Origin: Microbulbifer variabilis ATCC 700307
Lineage (GTDB): Bacteria; Pseudomonadota; Gammaproteobacteria; Pseudomonadales; Cellvibrionaceae
NCBI RefSeq assembly: GCF_000380565.1
Contig: NZ_AQYJ01000026.1
Coordinates: forward strand, 124,001 to 188,000
DNA: 64,000 nt
Direction: 5' to 3'
The translations under genes were made by a program, and so were the position numbers. The notes beneath the pieces are model-generated. The model saw nothing but the letters and a program-made list of their open reading frames with translations. It did no database searches and was not told where the DNA came from. Position 1 is the first letter of the stretch. The number at the start of each line of letters is the position of its first letter. Below are positions 9,431 through 18,372 of the stretch, piece after piece.

Positions 9431-9710
9431 CTTGCTGAATATTGAAATCAGCAGAACCATTGTGAAGCATCAATCACTAAATTAGATTGGTGCAAACCAC
9501 AAAATTCTATCCAAAAGTTGCCTTTCATATTGGCGCATTTACAGAAAAGGGGAAGGTATCCTTGATTATAGGATATGCATTGCCAATAGTTACCTGGAAT
9601 CTTCCGGCACAATGCCCGGGTTAAATTGTAAATATATCTACTCAGTGGAACCAATGTTGGGCGGCGACTAGCTTCGCATTTGCGAATACATAAACGATAG
9701 GGAAGCAATA

Positions 9711-10901
9711 ATGAATATAAATGCAATACTAGGGATAGTCTCTTTCGGTGCGCTGGTCACCGCGGGATCATTCTCATTTGCCGAAGACAGCCATTCATCA
9801 ATGATGAATGAAATCCCCCCTCCTCCAGATGCAGTTATCACTGAATCTATTTGTGGACCCACTACTGACTGGCAAGATGTTGAGAGCTATAACGGAACGC
9901 TTGGGCCAACCATAGACTTCGTTAACACGCATCAAGGTGCTGTCGGACATATTCGATGGAACAATAACCTTAATGCGCTATATAACAACCCAGGAAATGT
10001 CAATGACGTTAGGTGGTGTACGGGTACATTACTAACCAACAATTTGTTTTTAACCGCCGGGCACTGTTTCGATCAGCAAACCAATGACGGGCGCGGATGG
10101 GATGCTCCTATTGACAATACCACAGGGCGGACAATTACATCCGCACAACATGCTACAAATATGCATGTTGAATTTAATTATCAATATGATGCAAATGGCA
10201 CATTGAGATCCATAGTATCGTTTGACATTGTTGACTTGGTAGAATATAGGCACGGTGGCTTAGACTATGCAGTAGTCCAGCTAGCAGGCAACCCTAACTC
10301 TCAATTTCCATCTGCCTCGTTATCTGCCGATATTCCAAATCTGAATGACCAATTAACAATTATCCAACATCCCGCAGGAATTCCAAAGGTAGTTGACGCC
10401 GGCCAATATGACGGCGTAGAGTCGAGTGGCGGCTTGGTCGGCTATATGCGCTACGCAAACTTGGACACAACAGGAGGGAGCTCCGGCTCCGGCGTGTTAG
10501 ATGATTCCGGTCACCTGATTGGTGTACATACCAATGCAGGTTGTACGTCAACGGGCGGTGCCAATCACGGCGTTTTAAATTCCGATATTGAATTGGTATC
10601 TACAGAGGTAGCTATTCGTATTGATAACGATAATGATGGCTTGTCCAATTGGCATGAGCGTCAAATCGGTACGAATGTAAACCTGACTGATACAGACGGT
10701 GATGGAATTGATGATAAATGGGAATATGACAATGGCCTTAATCCATTATCTGTAAATGACGCATGGTATGATCCAGATAATGATGGATATACCAACCTTC
10801 AGGAGTATGAAGAGGGTACTGATCCAAATGATCCATCATCCAATCCGCAAACCAAATTTGCAGCTATTTTAATACCAATAGTCAGTCTTCTATTAAATTA
10901 A
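9711..10901 (+). CDS. Secreted trypsin-like serine protease (S1) with TSP3 repeats
   Basis: A signal peptide (residues 1-24, ending SFSFA) precedes an S1/glutamyl-endopeptidase-like domain. The triad is visible: TAGHC (His118), GLDYAVVQL (Asp185) and GGSSGSG (Ser258, the second Ser of GSSG). Residues ~293-375 contain calcium-binding TSP3-type repeats (DNDNDGLSNWHE, DTDGDGIDDKWE, DPDNDGYTNLQE). The C-terminus ends with a short hydrophobic segment, FAAILIPIVSLLLN, after a Ser/Asn linker. This is reminiscent of sorting tails but too short and without a basic cluster. The protein is probably secreted as an extracellular protease. RBS GGAAG lies six bases before the ATG. A 12-bp hairpin (10914-10946) follows. 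Confidence 0.9.
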   Translation: MNINAILGIVSFGALVTAGSFSFAEDSHSSMMNEIPPPPDAVITESICGPTTDWQDVESYNGTLGPTIDFVNTHQGAVGHIRWNNNLNALYNNPGNVNDVRWCTGTLLTNNLFLTAGHCFDQQTNDGRGWDAPIDNTTGRTITSAQHATNMHVEFNYQYDANGTLRSIVSFDIVDLVEYRHGGLDYAVVQLAGNPNSQFPSASLSADIPNLNDQLTIIQHPAGIPKVVDAGQYDGVESSGGLVGYMRYANLDTTGGSSGSGVLDDSGHLIGVHTNAGCTSTGGANHGVLNSDIELVSTEVAIRIDNDNDGLSNWHERQIGTNVNLTDTDGDGIDDKWEYDNGLNPLSVNDAWYDPDNDGYTNLQEYEEGTDPNDPSSNPQTKFAAILIPIVSLLLN

Positions 10902-11508
10902 GAAAAAGAGCCTGCCAATGCCAGTAATTAGCCCACTGGCATTGGTGAGCAAAAGCTGTCTAGCAAAAAATCCAAAACTTGCTGTCAGTTATGAAGTGTA
11001 ATACCCAAACCTTGTAAGACACTTGAATCATAAATCATTGAAGCATTTGACAAATAAATTTGTGGGCATCAAGCACACATCGTCTATTCATAAACAGGTA
11101 GATTTTACCTGACATACATATATTCCTTTTGCCAATCGCAATCGAAGTTACTCTAAAATGAACTAAGATACCGAGCTTTTACCACTGCGAGACCTCGTCA
11201 AAAAGTTAGTCGCACTTATTGATAAAAATCAGACACTGGCATTGACCAATAGGTACTCTTACTCTCCATTCAGCCTTCGACAAAACTTCTAGTGATTCCA
11301 CTTAAAACTTCTCCAACTGATCAAGAAGAGGGCCTGTACCAGATTTCCTTTCAATATAGTGACCCAGTAGAAGATATATTAAGTACTGCACAGAAAAGTA
11401 AATAGAGGGAACTAGAATGGTCCCCCAATTTTGCCTTTTCAACATTGTGAAGTGGTCCACAAGTTCCCACATTGCATTCGATTTAAATAATGTATCTTTG
11501 AGCAGACT
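10902..11508. other. Intergenic region with a hairpin after the protease
   Basis: A 12-bp inverted repeat (gccaatgccagt/actggcattggt, 10914-10925 and 10935-10946) directly follows the protease stop and is a likely terminator without a T-tract. The remaining ~560 bases contain no supported gene and presumably hold the promoter of the Gly-rich lipoprotein. Confidence 0.5.
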
Positions 11509-13701
11509 ATGGATAAGCTATTTAGCAAGAAAATTTTGGCACTGACACTTACTGTCGTATTGGCTTCATGCGGTGGCGGTGGGGGCTCCTCTTCGGATTC
11601 CGATCCATCCCCATCCACAGGGGGAGATGGTAGTGGCCAGGGCTCCGGAGGTAGCACAGGTGGCAGTGGTACGGGCGGCAGCGGATCAGGTAGCACTACA
11701 CCACTTCCAGACAATGAACCCGGCACAGTGACTGTTGGCGATATTGAAACTGCAGACTTGGGATTTGCCCGAATTACTTCTCGGGATATCACCCTACCGA
11801 ATGGCCAACCCAATGCTCAAGAGGTTCACGGGCTCCCACACTATATTGCCAGGACAGACAGCACCCAGGACGACACCCTAAAGTCGGTCCCCATGCGAAC
11901 TTACACGGCTGCCTGCGCAACTGACACTGATAAACCTCGGATATTTGTTTCCAAGACCCTAAGCGAGGGTAGTGGAGATGATGAAGTCACTTATGGCACT
12001 GTTTATGAGCTGCAATATAACCCAGAGACTTCAAGCTTCGATCAAACCGGTAACACAACGATACTAAAACAATGCTACGAGTCGCATGGAATTGCGGCCA
12101 GCTCAGATTGCTCCCGGGTTGCGGTCTTGTGCAACACTGAATACCAGGCAAACAAGCGTTATGAGGTTCAGGGTGACTTGGTAGAGCAATACGGCAGCGA
12201 TTGGATGAAAATGGAGGACAATATCAGCCCTATTGATGCCCGTATTGAAAGGGACATCGGCCTGATGATATCAACCAATCATAGTCAGTACATCGGCTAC
12301 TTTACTGATCATCCAACCCTAACATTTGAGGACTTCCTCCCCGGGCTTAAAGCCAATTTCCCTGAGACCGATTTTGGTGATTCTCCATCCTTTAAGACAA
12401 TTAAAGGAAATGAGATGCAAGAGGAGATGGCTTATATCGTCGATCAGCTCTCTGAAGCCGACTATAACGCGATGGTCGAGTACATTCGTGAGAGAGGCTA
12501 TAAATATAACGACCAGATCTGGCTAATGGAGTGGGACAATCAACCGCTCAGTGAAAAGCCCGCAGCCTATGTTGTAAACAAGATGCACGGTGGTGGCCAT
12601 GCCGGAGCCCAGGAGCTTATCTATGTGGATAATGATAGCCAAGGCCGTACCAGCTATGCGTTCTCCGTGACAGCGCGAGTTTTTGACGGCAGCTATGGTG
12701 GCTCCCACTATTCTGCAGGAATGACCGTCATTGATCGGGATAACTGGTCCCTAAACATGAGTGGCAGCAATAATAGGGGTTGGTATTGGCTTTGTGGCTA
12801 TGGCCATGTATTAAATATCCGGGCTTTCTATAACCCAGACAATGAAAAATATGGAGCAATTTGTACCAGCGATGGCGGCAAATATAATCAGTCTCGCGGG
12901 TTAAACACTATTGCTATCAAAATGGAGGATACTTCCTCAACCAGTAGATTTGAAGGAAATTACAATTACCTGGTCCCGTCCGACAATGCATTCTTCTCCA
13001 ATGGAGGTGGGCACACGGTAGTTCCGGTTGATGAAGATACAAATCTATCGCTTATCGTCTCCCCCAAGTATATCGATGACGAGGAAATGAATAGCTTCCT
13101 TCAAAGCAAATACGGCATTGATACAAGTAGTGGAGGCCCCTTTGATGAGCAATGTTCAGATAGTACAAATTGCTTCTTCTCATATATGTCAAGCAGCGCC
13201 AACCCAACCATCTCCAGACAGGGCCTACGCGGAGGCGATGCCTTGGACGCCTCTTCTTTAACCCGTATTGGCATCGCCAAAGTCGATGGTAACGGCAGTA
13301 TCGAGGGGCAAGGCTTCAAATGGCTGGTAGAGGAGCCCGACTGTCAAATCAGTGACCCTCAACTTATCGATTTGAAAAATGGTCGCTACCTGTTTGGCTA
13401 CGCACAATTTCAGTGTATCTCCGACAACTTGTCATATAACCGAAGTTCAGCTAAGAATGGCGCAATGCGTATGCTGGTCCCTAAAGCCTATTATGTTATG
13501 GAGATTGACGCAGACCTGAATGTGTTAGAAGGGCCAGTAAAACTGACTAAATATGGTTGGGGTGGCCTAGATGAACCCATTTTCCTTGGTAACGGTAAAG
13601 TAGCCTGGTCATACATCAAGAACCCTACCTATGACAACTACGGTGGCGGCAAGCAAAATGTTTGGCAAGCGATGATTTACCACTCAAACAGCATTAATTA
13701 A
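11509..13701 (+). CDS. Large lipoprotein with Gly/Ser linker
   Basis: The N-terminus is a lipoprotein signal ending LASCG, with Cys21 as the acylation site. A Gly/Ser/Thr-rich low-complexity linker of about 45 residues follows (22-70). Such linkers are typical of surface lipoproteins in Cellvibrionales-type marine bacteria. The remaining ~650 residues are unfamiliar to me. They contain paired cysteines (TAACATDKPR, KQCYESHG, AASSDCSRVAVLCN) and aromatic/Gly-rich segments that suggest a beta-propeller or jelly-roll (GGAQEL, GGHTVVPVDEDTNLSLIVSP). No catalytic motif is visible. The gene is monocistronic, and a strong bidirectional terminator follows. Confidence 0.8.
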   Translation: MDKLFSKKILALTLTVVLASCGGGGGSSSDSDPSPSTGGDGSGQGSGGSTGGSGTGGSGSGSTTPLPDNEPGTVTVGDIETADLGFARITSRDITLPNGQPNAQEVHGLPHYIARTDSTQDDTLKSVPMRTYTAACATDTDKPRIFVSKTLSEGSGDDEVTYGTVYELQYNPETSSFDQTGNTTILKQCYESHGIAASSDCSRVAVLCNTEYQANKRYEVQGDLVEQYGSDWMKMEDNISPIDARIERDIGLMISTNHSQYIGYFTDHPTLTFEDFLPGLKANFPETDFGDSPSFKTIKGNEMQEEMAYIVDQLSEADYNAMVEYIRERGYKYNDQIWLMEWDNQPLSEKPAAYVVNKMHGGGHAGAQELIYVDNDSQGRTSYAFSVTARVFDGSYGGSHYSAGMTVIDRDNWSLNMSGSNNRGWYWLCGYGHVLNIRAFYNPDNEKYGAICTSDGGKYNQSRGLNTIAIKMEDTSSTSRFEGNYNYLVPSDNAFFSNGGGHTVVPVDEDTNLSLIVSPKYIDDEEMNSFLQSKYGIDTSSGGPFDEQCSDSTNCFFSYMSSSANPTISRQGLRGGDALDASSLTRIGIAKVDGNGSIEGQGFKWLVEEPDCQISDPQLIDLKNGRYLFGYAQFQCISDNLSYNRSSAKNGAMRMLVPKAYYVMEIDADLNVLEGPVKLTKYGWGGLDEPIFLGNGKVAWSYIKNPTYDNYGGGKQNVWQAMIYHSNSIN

Positions 13702-13730
13702 TTCAGCCATAGAGAAACCACTAACAACTT

Positions 13731-13760
13731 AAAAATGGAGAGCCTCGCTCTCCATTTTTA
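13731..13760. terminator. Bidirectional rho-independent terminator
   Basis: aaaaatggagagc, a three-base loop and gctctccattttt form a perfect 13-bp stem with A and T tracts on both sides. It lies between the convergent lipoprotein and SulP genes and can stop transcription from both. Confidence 0.85.
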
Positions 13761-13795
13761 ATAAAAACATCTAAGTGGATTACGAATAGTTAAGG

Positions 13796-15517
13796 TTAAT
13801 ATTCTACAACAGAAGAAAATGCTTGGTACTGACTCAAGAATACATCTCCAGATAACTTCTGCAGAAAACTACTCCTCTCCAGGCAATCCATCACTGGCCC
13901 CTTAACTTCCGACAGATGCAGTTGAATGTCTCTATCCAATAGATTGCCATTGATAGACTCCAATACCTCCAAGGCACTCCAATCTATTTCATTCACCGCA
14001 CTACACATCAATATCACATGCTTCACTTGAGGATTACTGGCGAGGCCTGCATAGATACGCTCTTCTAAAACGCCAATATTAGAGAAGATCAACCGCCCAT
14101 CTACACGGAAGCTAAGAATCTCAGGAACAGTTTTTACCTGGTGCCTATGAATATTGCGGAAGTGCTCCGTCCCCTCCACCAATCCAACTTCCGCAATATG
14201 CGGCTTGGAGGCTCGATAAATAAATAACAGCAGCGAAGCACCTACCCCGCAGGCAACGCCGGGCTCTACTCCAAACAGCAGTGTAACGGCGATAGTCAGG
14301 GTTACTGCTAGAAAGTCCGCCTTAGCAAAATGCCAGGTTTTCCGCAGGATAGAAAAATCCACCAGCGAGAGAACTGCAACAATAATCGTAGCAGCCAGAG
14401 TGGTTTTGGGGAGATAGTAAAGAAACGGGGTTAAGAAGAGTGCGGCCAGGGCAATGCCCACCGCGGTAAAGATGCTGGCGAATTGCGTTTGCGCACCAGC
14501 TGCGTCATTCACCACAGAGCGGGAGAAGCCTCCACTCACAGGAAATCCGCCAGAGAGACCAGCCCCCACATTGGCCATACCCAGGGCAACCAATTCCTGA
14601 TTGGTATCAATTCTCTGCCTGCGCTTAGCCGCTAGGGTTTTGGCAACAGATACAGACTCCACATAGCCAATAATGGCGATCATTAATGCCGGCACCAGTA
14701 AAGTCTCAAGTAACGGCAACGATATTTTGGGCACGGTCAGCGATGGTAAACCTGCAGGAATAAGACCTACCAAGGCTACTTGCCGCACTTCAAAGTCCAT
14801 CCAAAATGACAAACCAATCGTTGCCAACACCCCCAATACTGGAGCAGCTTTAGATAGGAGTTCGGCAGTGCCCGATGATAAACCAAAGGTTTTCAGCAGT
14901 GTTGCCCCATAAGCTCGAGCCCAATATAGAAACAGCACGACTCCCAAGCCGGTTATTAAAGCCAGGTTATTAACTGCACTTAAATTTTCCCATAGGGAGA
15001 CAAGCAATTCGGGCGCAGTATCACCACTGGCAGATATACCCAGCAGATGCCGCAACTGGCTAAGTGCTATCAATAAGGCAGAGGCAGTGATAAAACCAGA
15101 TATCACTGGGTGGGAGAGAAAGTTAGCGAGCATGCCAAGACGCAAAGCACCCAGTACTGCGAGGATAGCCCCAGATAAAAGCGCAAGAGCGGCAGCGGCA
15201 CTCAGGTAGTCCACAGCACCTGACGCTGTAACTTCTCCTAATGCGGCAGCACTCATCAGGGAAACCACAGCAACCGGCCCCACCGACAGAGTATTGCTAG
15301 TGCCAAAAACACCGTAGACGATAAGGGGCACCATACTGGCATAGAGCCCTACTTCAGCTGGCAAACCGGCGAGTAGAGCGTAAGCAAGAGACTGTGGAAT
15401 CAACAGTACTGTAACAATTGCTGCAGCCAAAAGATCCCGAATGAGGGTGTCCCGATCATAAAAAGTAAGGGTGTTGAGAATAGGAAACCATCTGGAAAAC
15501 TGCTGCTTGGCCATCAT
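13796..15517 (-). CDS. SulP family anion transporter with STAS domain
   Basis: A 573-residue SulP/SLC26-type permease. The N-terminal ~420 residues are hydrophobic with the sulfate-permease signatures (LLIPQSLAYALLAGLPAEVGLYASMVP, then GTSNTLSVGPVAVVSLM). The C-terminal ~130 residues form a STAS domain (LSFRVDGRLIFSNIGVLEERI, then HVILMCSAVNEIDWSALEVLESI). It lies in the same direction as, and 139 bases downstream of, the phosphatase-like and MBL-fold genes. It therefore probably belongs to the persulfide-oxidation operon and exports or imports sulfite/sulfate (inference from context). A paralogue stands at the other end of the locus. Confidence 0.93.
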   Translation of the reverse strand: MMAKQQFSRWFPILNTLTFYDRDTLIRDLLAAAIVTVLLIPQSLAYALLAGLPAEVGLYASMVPLIVYGVFGTSNTLSVGPVAVVSLMSAAALGEVTASGAVDYLSAAAALALLSGAILAVLGALRLGMLANFLSHPVISGFITASALLIALSQLRHLLGISASGDTAPELLVSLWENLSAVNNLALITGLGVVLFLYWARAYGATLLKTFGLSSGTAELLSKAAPVLGVLATIGLSFWMDFEVRQVALVGLIPAGLPSLTVPKISLPLLETLLVPALMIAIIGYVESVSVAKTLAAKRRQRIDTNQELVALGMANVGAGLSGGFPVSGGFSRSVVNDAAGAQTQFASIFTAVGIALAALFLTPFLYYLPKTTLAATIIVAVLSLVDFSILRKTWHFAKADFLAVTLTIAVTLLFGVEPGVACGVGASLLLFIYRASKPHIAEVGLVEGTEHFRNIHRHQVKTVPEILSFRVDGRLIFSNIGVLEERIYAGLASNPQVKHVILMCSAVNEIDWSALEVLESINGNLLDRDIQLHLSEVKGPVMDCLERSSFLQKLSGDVFLSQYQAFSSVVEY

Positions 15518-15656
15518 TTACTGCTCACATTTTTCTCTATCCACGGCCCCCTTATACGCAGGACTCAAGAAAGATTAGAGACGGCACCAGGTTGTACCGC
15601 CATAGAGAATAGTTAATCACCAGCAGCCAGAATTGACTGCTGAAAAATATATGAGA

Positions 15657-16070
15657 TTAAGGTTCGATTGTGACCAGTACTGCACTAATATCAAAACCCG
15701 CCCCTTGAGCCTGGGAGTGCAGTTGCTTTTTATCTGCACCCATCAGGATTTTGGCCCCCGCCCAAACCTGGCTGGAGCGGTTTCCGGTTCGGCAAAATGC
15801 ATGCACTTTACTTCCCTCTTGCAGCACATTGCGAAAGGCCTCGCAGTGCTCTCGCATCATACGCCCACGGGTAAAGGGAATTGCCACAAACTTAATTCCA
15901 GCTTCTTCCGCTGCAAGCTTCATATCGGCATAGCTGGGATGCGCTTCACTCTCCCCTTCCGGGCAGTTACAAACCACAACCTGTATACCATTCTGCGCCA
16001 AGGGTGCCAAAGCGTCACAGGTAATATGTTCGGAAACGCTGACCTGGTCATCCAGTTTTTTAATGTTCAT
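15657..16070 (-). CDS. TIGR01244-type sulfur-locus phosphatase-like protein (Blh N-domain, DUF442)
   Basis: The 137-residue length fits the TIGR01244/DUF442 family, which often occurs fused or adjacent to persulfide dioxygenases in BigR-controlled operons. The tyrosine-phosphatase-type P-loop is present as FCRTGNRSS (Cys-x5-Arg). The usual His before the Cys is replaced by Phe (HAFCRTGNRS). The start is supported by GAGGCGAAC immediately before the ATG. It lies 53 bases downstream of the MBL-fold gene stop-to-start and is probably co-transcribed. Its role in sulfur metabolism is inferred from this conserved neighbourhood. The reaction is not established. Confidence 0.88.
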   Translation of the reverse strand: MNIKKLDDQVSVSEHITCDALAPLAQNGIQVVVCNCPEGESEAHPSYADMKLAAEEAGIKFVAIPFTRGRMMREHCEAFRNVLQEGSKVHAFCRTGNRSSQVWAGAKILMGADKKQLHSQAQGAGFDISAVLVTIEP

Positions 16071-16123
16071 GTTCGCCTCAAAATTGATTTAATCCAATCC
16101 TCTGGGGACACTTTAACAAATAA

Positions 16124-17002
16124 CTAAAGCTGATTTAGCGGAACCTTTAAATAGACAGTACCATTGGATTCTGCCGGAGGCATTTGTCCCGCGCGGATAT
16201 TTACCTGCACAGAGGGGATAATCAGCTTCGGCATATTCAGGCTGGCATCGCGCTTTTTGCGAATTTCTACAAACTCTTCTTCGCTGACACCATCGCGCAA
16301 GTGGATATTTTCCCGGCGCTGAATCCCTACGCTGGTTTCAAACTGGTAATCCCGCTTGCCTTTAGGTGGATAGTCATGGCACATAAACATGCGGGTTTCT
16401 TCTGGCAGGGACAATATCTTGCGTGCAGACTGATATAACTGTGTGGCATCACCGCCGGGAAAATCGCAGCGGGCGCTGCCCACATCCGGCATAAACAGGG
16501 TATCTCCCACAAACAGGGCGTCCCCGATTAACCAAACCATATCTGCCGGGGTGTGCCCAGGGCTGTACATCACTCGCGCTTCCAGCGCTCCCACCTTAAA
16601 GGTGTCATCATCTTTAAAGAGATGATCAAACTGGCTGCCGTCTGCGAGGAACTCCCGTTCCAGGTTAAAGACATCGCGAAAGATTTTCTGCACCTGGCAA
16701 ATCTGGTCACCGATAGCGATACGCCCACCCAGCTGCTCCCGCAGAAAGGGGGCCGCTGAAAGGTGATCCGCATGGGCGTGGGTTTCCAATATCCATTCCA
16801 GGGTCAGCCGCTTATCGCGAATAAACGACACTATCTCTTCTGCCCCCTGGCTACCGGTTCGCCCGGAGGCAACATCAAAGTTGAGCACAGCATCCACCAC
16901 TGCGGCGGAGCCCCCCTCCTTGTCGTATACCACATAGCTCCAGGTTTCTGTGTCCCGATCAAGGAACGGCTTTACCTGAGCGACTTGCTTCTCTTGGTGC
17001 AT
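16124..17002 (-). CDS. MBL-fold persulfide dioxygenase-like hydrolase (Blh/ETHE1 type)
   Basis: A metallo-beta-lactamase-fold enzyme with all metal ligands: THAHADH (HxHxDH), SPGHTPADM (His), VGDTLFM (Asp) and FMCHDY (His). Family members oxidise glutathione persulfide to sulfite in the cytosol, using one iron. I set the start at the ATG 17000-17002: it has GGAGG seven bases upstream and puts the first residue at the domain start. The frame to 17041 adds 13 residues. It is the first gene of the minus-strand operon, divergent from a BigR-like repressor with a 14-bp palindrome between. The substrate is inferred from family and context. Confidence 0.92.
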   Translation of the reverse strand: MHQEKQVAQVKPFLDRDTETWSYVVYDKEGGSAAVVDAVLNFDVASGRTGSQGAEEIVSFIRDKRLTLEWILETHAHADHLSAAPFLREQLGGRIAIGDQICQVQKIFRDVFNLEREFLADGSQFDHLFKDDDTFKVGALEARVMYSPGHTPADMVWLIGDALFVGDTLFMPDVGSARCDFPGGDATQLYQSARKILSLPEETRMFMCHDYPPKGKRDYQFETSVGIQRRENIHLRDGVSEEEFVEIRKKRDASLNMPKLIIPSVQVNIRAGQMPPAESNGTVYLKVPLNQL

Positions 17003-17056
17003 TTCATGCCCTCCAGCACTCACTATGCTATCAATATACATTCTGATAATATATAA

Positions 17057-17070
17057 AACAATATATTGTT
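17057..17070. promoter_or_regulatory. Candidate BigR-type operator palindrome
   Basis: The bases aacaatatattgtt form a perfect 14-bp palindrome, embedded in an AT-rich stretch, in the 98-base gap between the divergent MBL-fold and ArsR genes. The position and AT-rich character match operators of BigR-like persulfide-sensing repressors. It would control both divergent operons. Confidence 0.7.
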
Positions 17071-17100
17071 ATTTTGTAAATTGTTCACAGGCTCAGCGCT

Positions 17101-17415
17101 ATGCCAGACCCCAATAATCTCGACTTCGACAAGATGCGCGAATCCGCCGGCCAGGCTGCGTCCATGCTGCGTTCGCTGGCCAATCAGGACCGCCTGATCC
17201 TGCTCTGCCAGCTGAGCCAGGAAGAACTAAATGTAGGCGAACTTGAAGAAAGGCTGGGAATTCGCCAACCCAGCCTGTCCCAACAGCTGGGTATTTTGCG
17301 CCGCGAAGGGCTGGTGGCCACCCGCCGCGAGGGCAAACACGTGTATTACCGGGTAGCTGACCAGCGAGTTCTCACCCTACTGCAAACCCTATACCAACTT
17401 TATTGCGCGGAGTAG
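17101..17415 (+). CDS. ArsR-family persulfide-sensing repressor (BigR-like)
   Basis: A 104-residue ArsR/SmtB winged helix protein with the recognition segment RQPSLSQQLGILRREGLVATRREGKHVYY. Two cysteines, Cys36 (LILLCQLSQ) and Cys102 (LYQLYCAE), sit in the positions used by BigR/SqrR-type repressors to form a di- or tetrasulfide bridge on reaction with persulfide, releasing DNA. The metal-site motif of classical ArsR (ELCVCDL) is absent. The gene heads the plus-strand operon with YeeE/YedE genes four bases downstream, and diverges from the persulfide dioxygenase-like gene. The regulatory role is strongly inferred from the Cys pair and the context. Binding has not been shown. Confidence 0.9.
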   Translation: MPDPNNLDFDKMRESAGQAASMLRSLANQDRLILLCQLSQEELNVGELEERLGIRQPSLSQQLGILRREGLVATRREGKHVYYRVADQRVLTLLQTLYQLYCAE

Positions 17416-17419
17416 ACCC

Positions 17420-17851
17420 ATGACTATCGATTGGACGGCCTTTACCCCCACTACCGCTTTCGCTGGCGGTGCACTCATTGGGCTCGCAAGCGCCCTTTTA
17501 CTGCTTTTCAATGGTCGCATTGCCGGTATTTCTGGAATTATTGGCGGCCTATTGGAAAGGGGGACAGGTATTGGTTGGCGTTTGGCATTTATTGCCGGGA
17601 TACTAATCGCCCCCCTCTCCTGGCAACTTTTTTCTGCCCTACCCCCAATAAAAATTGATGCGGGTTACTCAACCCTGATTGTCGCCGGACTGTTAGTGGG
17701 GTTTGGCACCCGCTATGGCTCCGGCTGCACCAGCGGCCACGGTGTTTGCGGGCTGTCCCGCCTGTCTCTTCGCTCACTGGTTGCCACGCTGGTGTTTATG
17801 GGTGCGGGCTTTGCCACCGTATATGTTTTGCGCCACTTACTGGCAGCCTGA
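17420..17851 (+). CDS. YeeE/YedE (DUF395) sulfur-transport half-protein, first
   Basis: This 143-residue membrane protein has four or five hydrophobic helices. It carries the family motif GFGTRYGSGCTSGHGVCGLSRLS, including the Cys thought to hand on thiosulfate or persulfide sulfur in YeeE-type transporters. GGAG lies seven bases upstream of the ATG and four bases separate it from the repressor stop. It is a half-length member; the partner half follows immediately, so the two probably assemble as a heterodimer moving a reduced-sulfur compound across the inner membrane. The substrate is inferred from the family. Confidence 0.9.
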   Translation: MTIDWTAFTPTTAFAGGALIGLASALLLLFNGRIAGISGIIGGLLERGTGIGWRLAFIAGILIAPLSWQLFSALPPIKIDAGYSTLIVAGLLVGFGTRYGSGCTSGHGVCGLSRLSLRSLVATLVFMGAGFATVYVLRHLLAA

Positions 17852-17859
17852 TGGAGGGA

Positions 17860-18297
17860 ATGACAGTGAAATCCAGAATAATCGCACTAATGGCCGGATT
17901 GACTTTTGGACTGGGCCTGATGCTCTCAGGCATGGCAAACCCGGAGAAAGTACTGGGATTCTTAGACCTGGCCGGTGCCTGGGACCCATCCCTGGCGCTG
18001 GTGATGATCGGTGCAATTACCGTTGGGCTGCCAGCCTTTCAGCTAGTAAAGGGACGCAGCCGTTCTCTCCTTAAAGAGCCCCTGCAGCTACCTACCAGTG
18101 CCGATATTGATCGCCCCCTGATAATCGGCGGCCTGCTGTTTGGCGTGGGCTGGGGGTTGGCGGGCTTTTGCCCTGGCCCAGCGATTGTGGCCACAGGTGC
18201 CGGCCAGGAAAAGGCCCTGGTTTTTACGCTGGCAATGCTCACCGGCATGGGTATTTTCCAGTTCGGCGCCCGTAAAACTGTCGCAGCCCAGAGCTAA
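17860..18297 (+). CDS. YeeE/YedE (DUF395) sulfur-transport half-protein, second
   Basis: A partner half-transporter of about 145 residues with hydrophobic helices (LMAGLTFGLGLMLSGMANPEKVLGFL) and the second Cys motif GLAGFCPGPAIVATG. I use the ATG at 17860. In-frame alternatives are ATG 17851, which overlaps the preceding stop by one base, and GTG 17866, which has the best spacing to GGAGG. The frame reaching 17746 is only an overlap with the first half and is not a start. A 7-bp GC hairpin (18300-18322) follows before the SulP gene and may tune read-through. It is expected to work with the first half. Confidence 0.88.
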   Translation: MTVKSRIIALMAGLTFGLGLMLSGMANPEKVLGFLDLAGAWDPSLALVMIGAITVGLPAFQLVKGRSRSLLKEPLQLPTSADIDRPLIIGGLLFGVGWGLAGFCPGPAIVATGAGQEKALVFTLAMLTGMGIFQFGARKTVAAQS

Positions 18298-18299
18298 CC

Positions 18300-18322
18300 C
18301 CGCGCTTTAACCACTAGCGCGG
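18300..18322 (+). terminator. Short GC hairpin between YeeE and SulP genes
   Basis: ccgcgct/agcgcgg forms a 7-bp stem with a nine-base loop directly after the stop at 18297. It has no T-tract, so it is probably a mild attenuator or an mRNA processing hairpin inside the operon. Confidence 0.4.
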
Positions 18323-18372
18323 CACAAGCCAACTATCTTGTTGAAGCAGGCCAATCTTCAGCAGGCAAGGGA

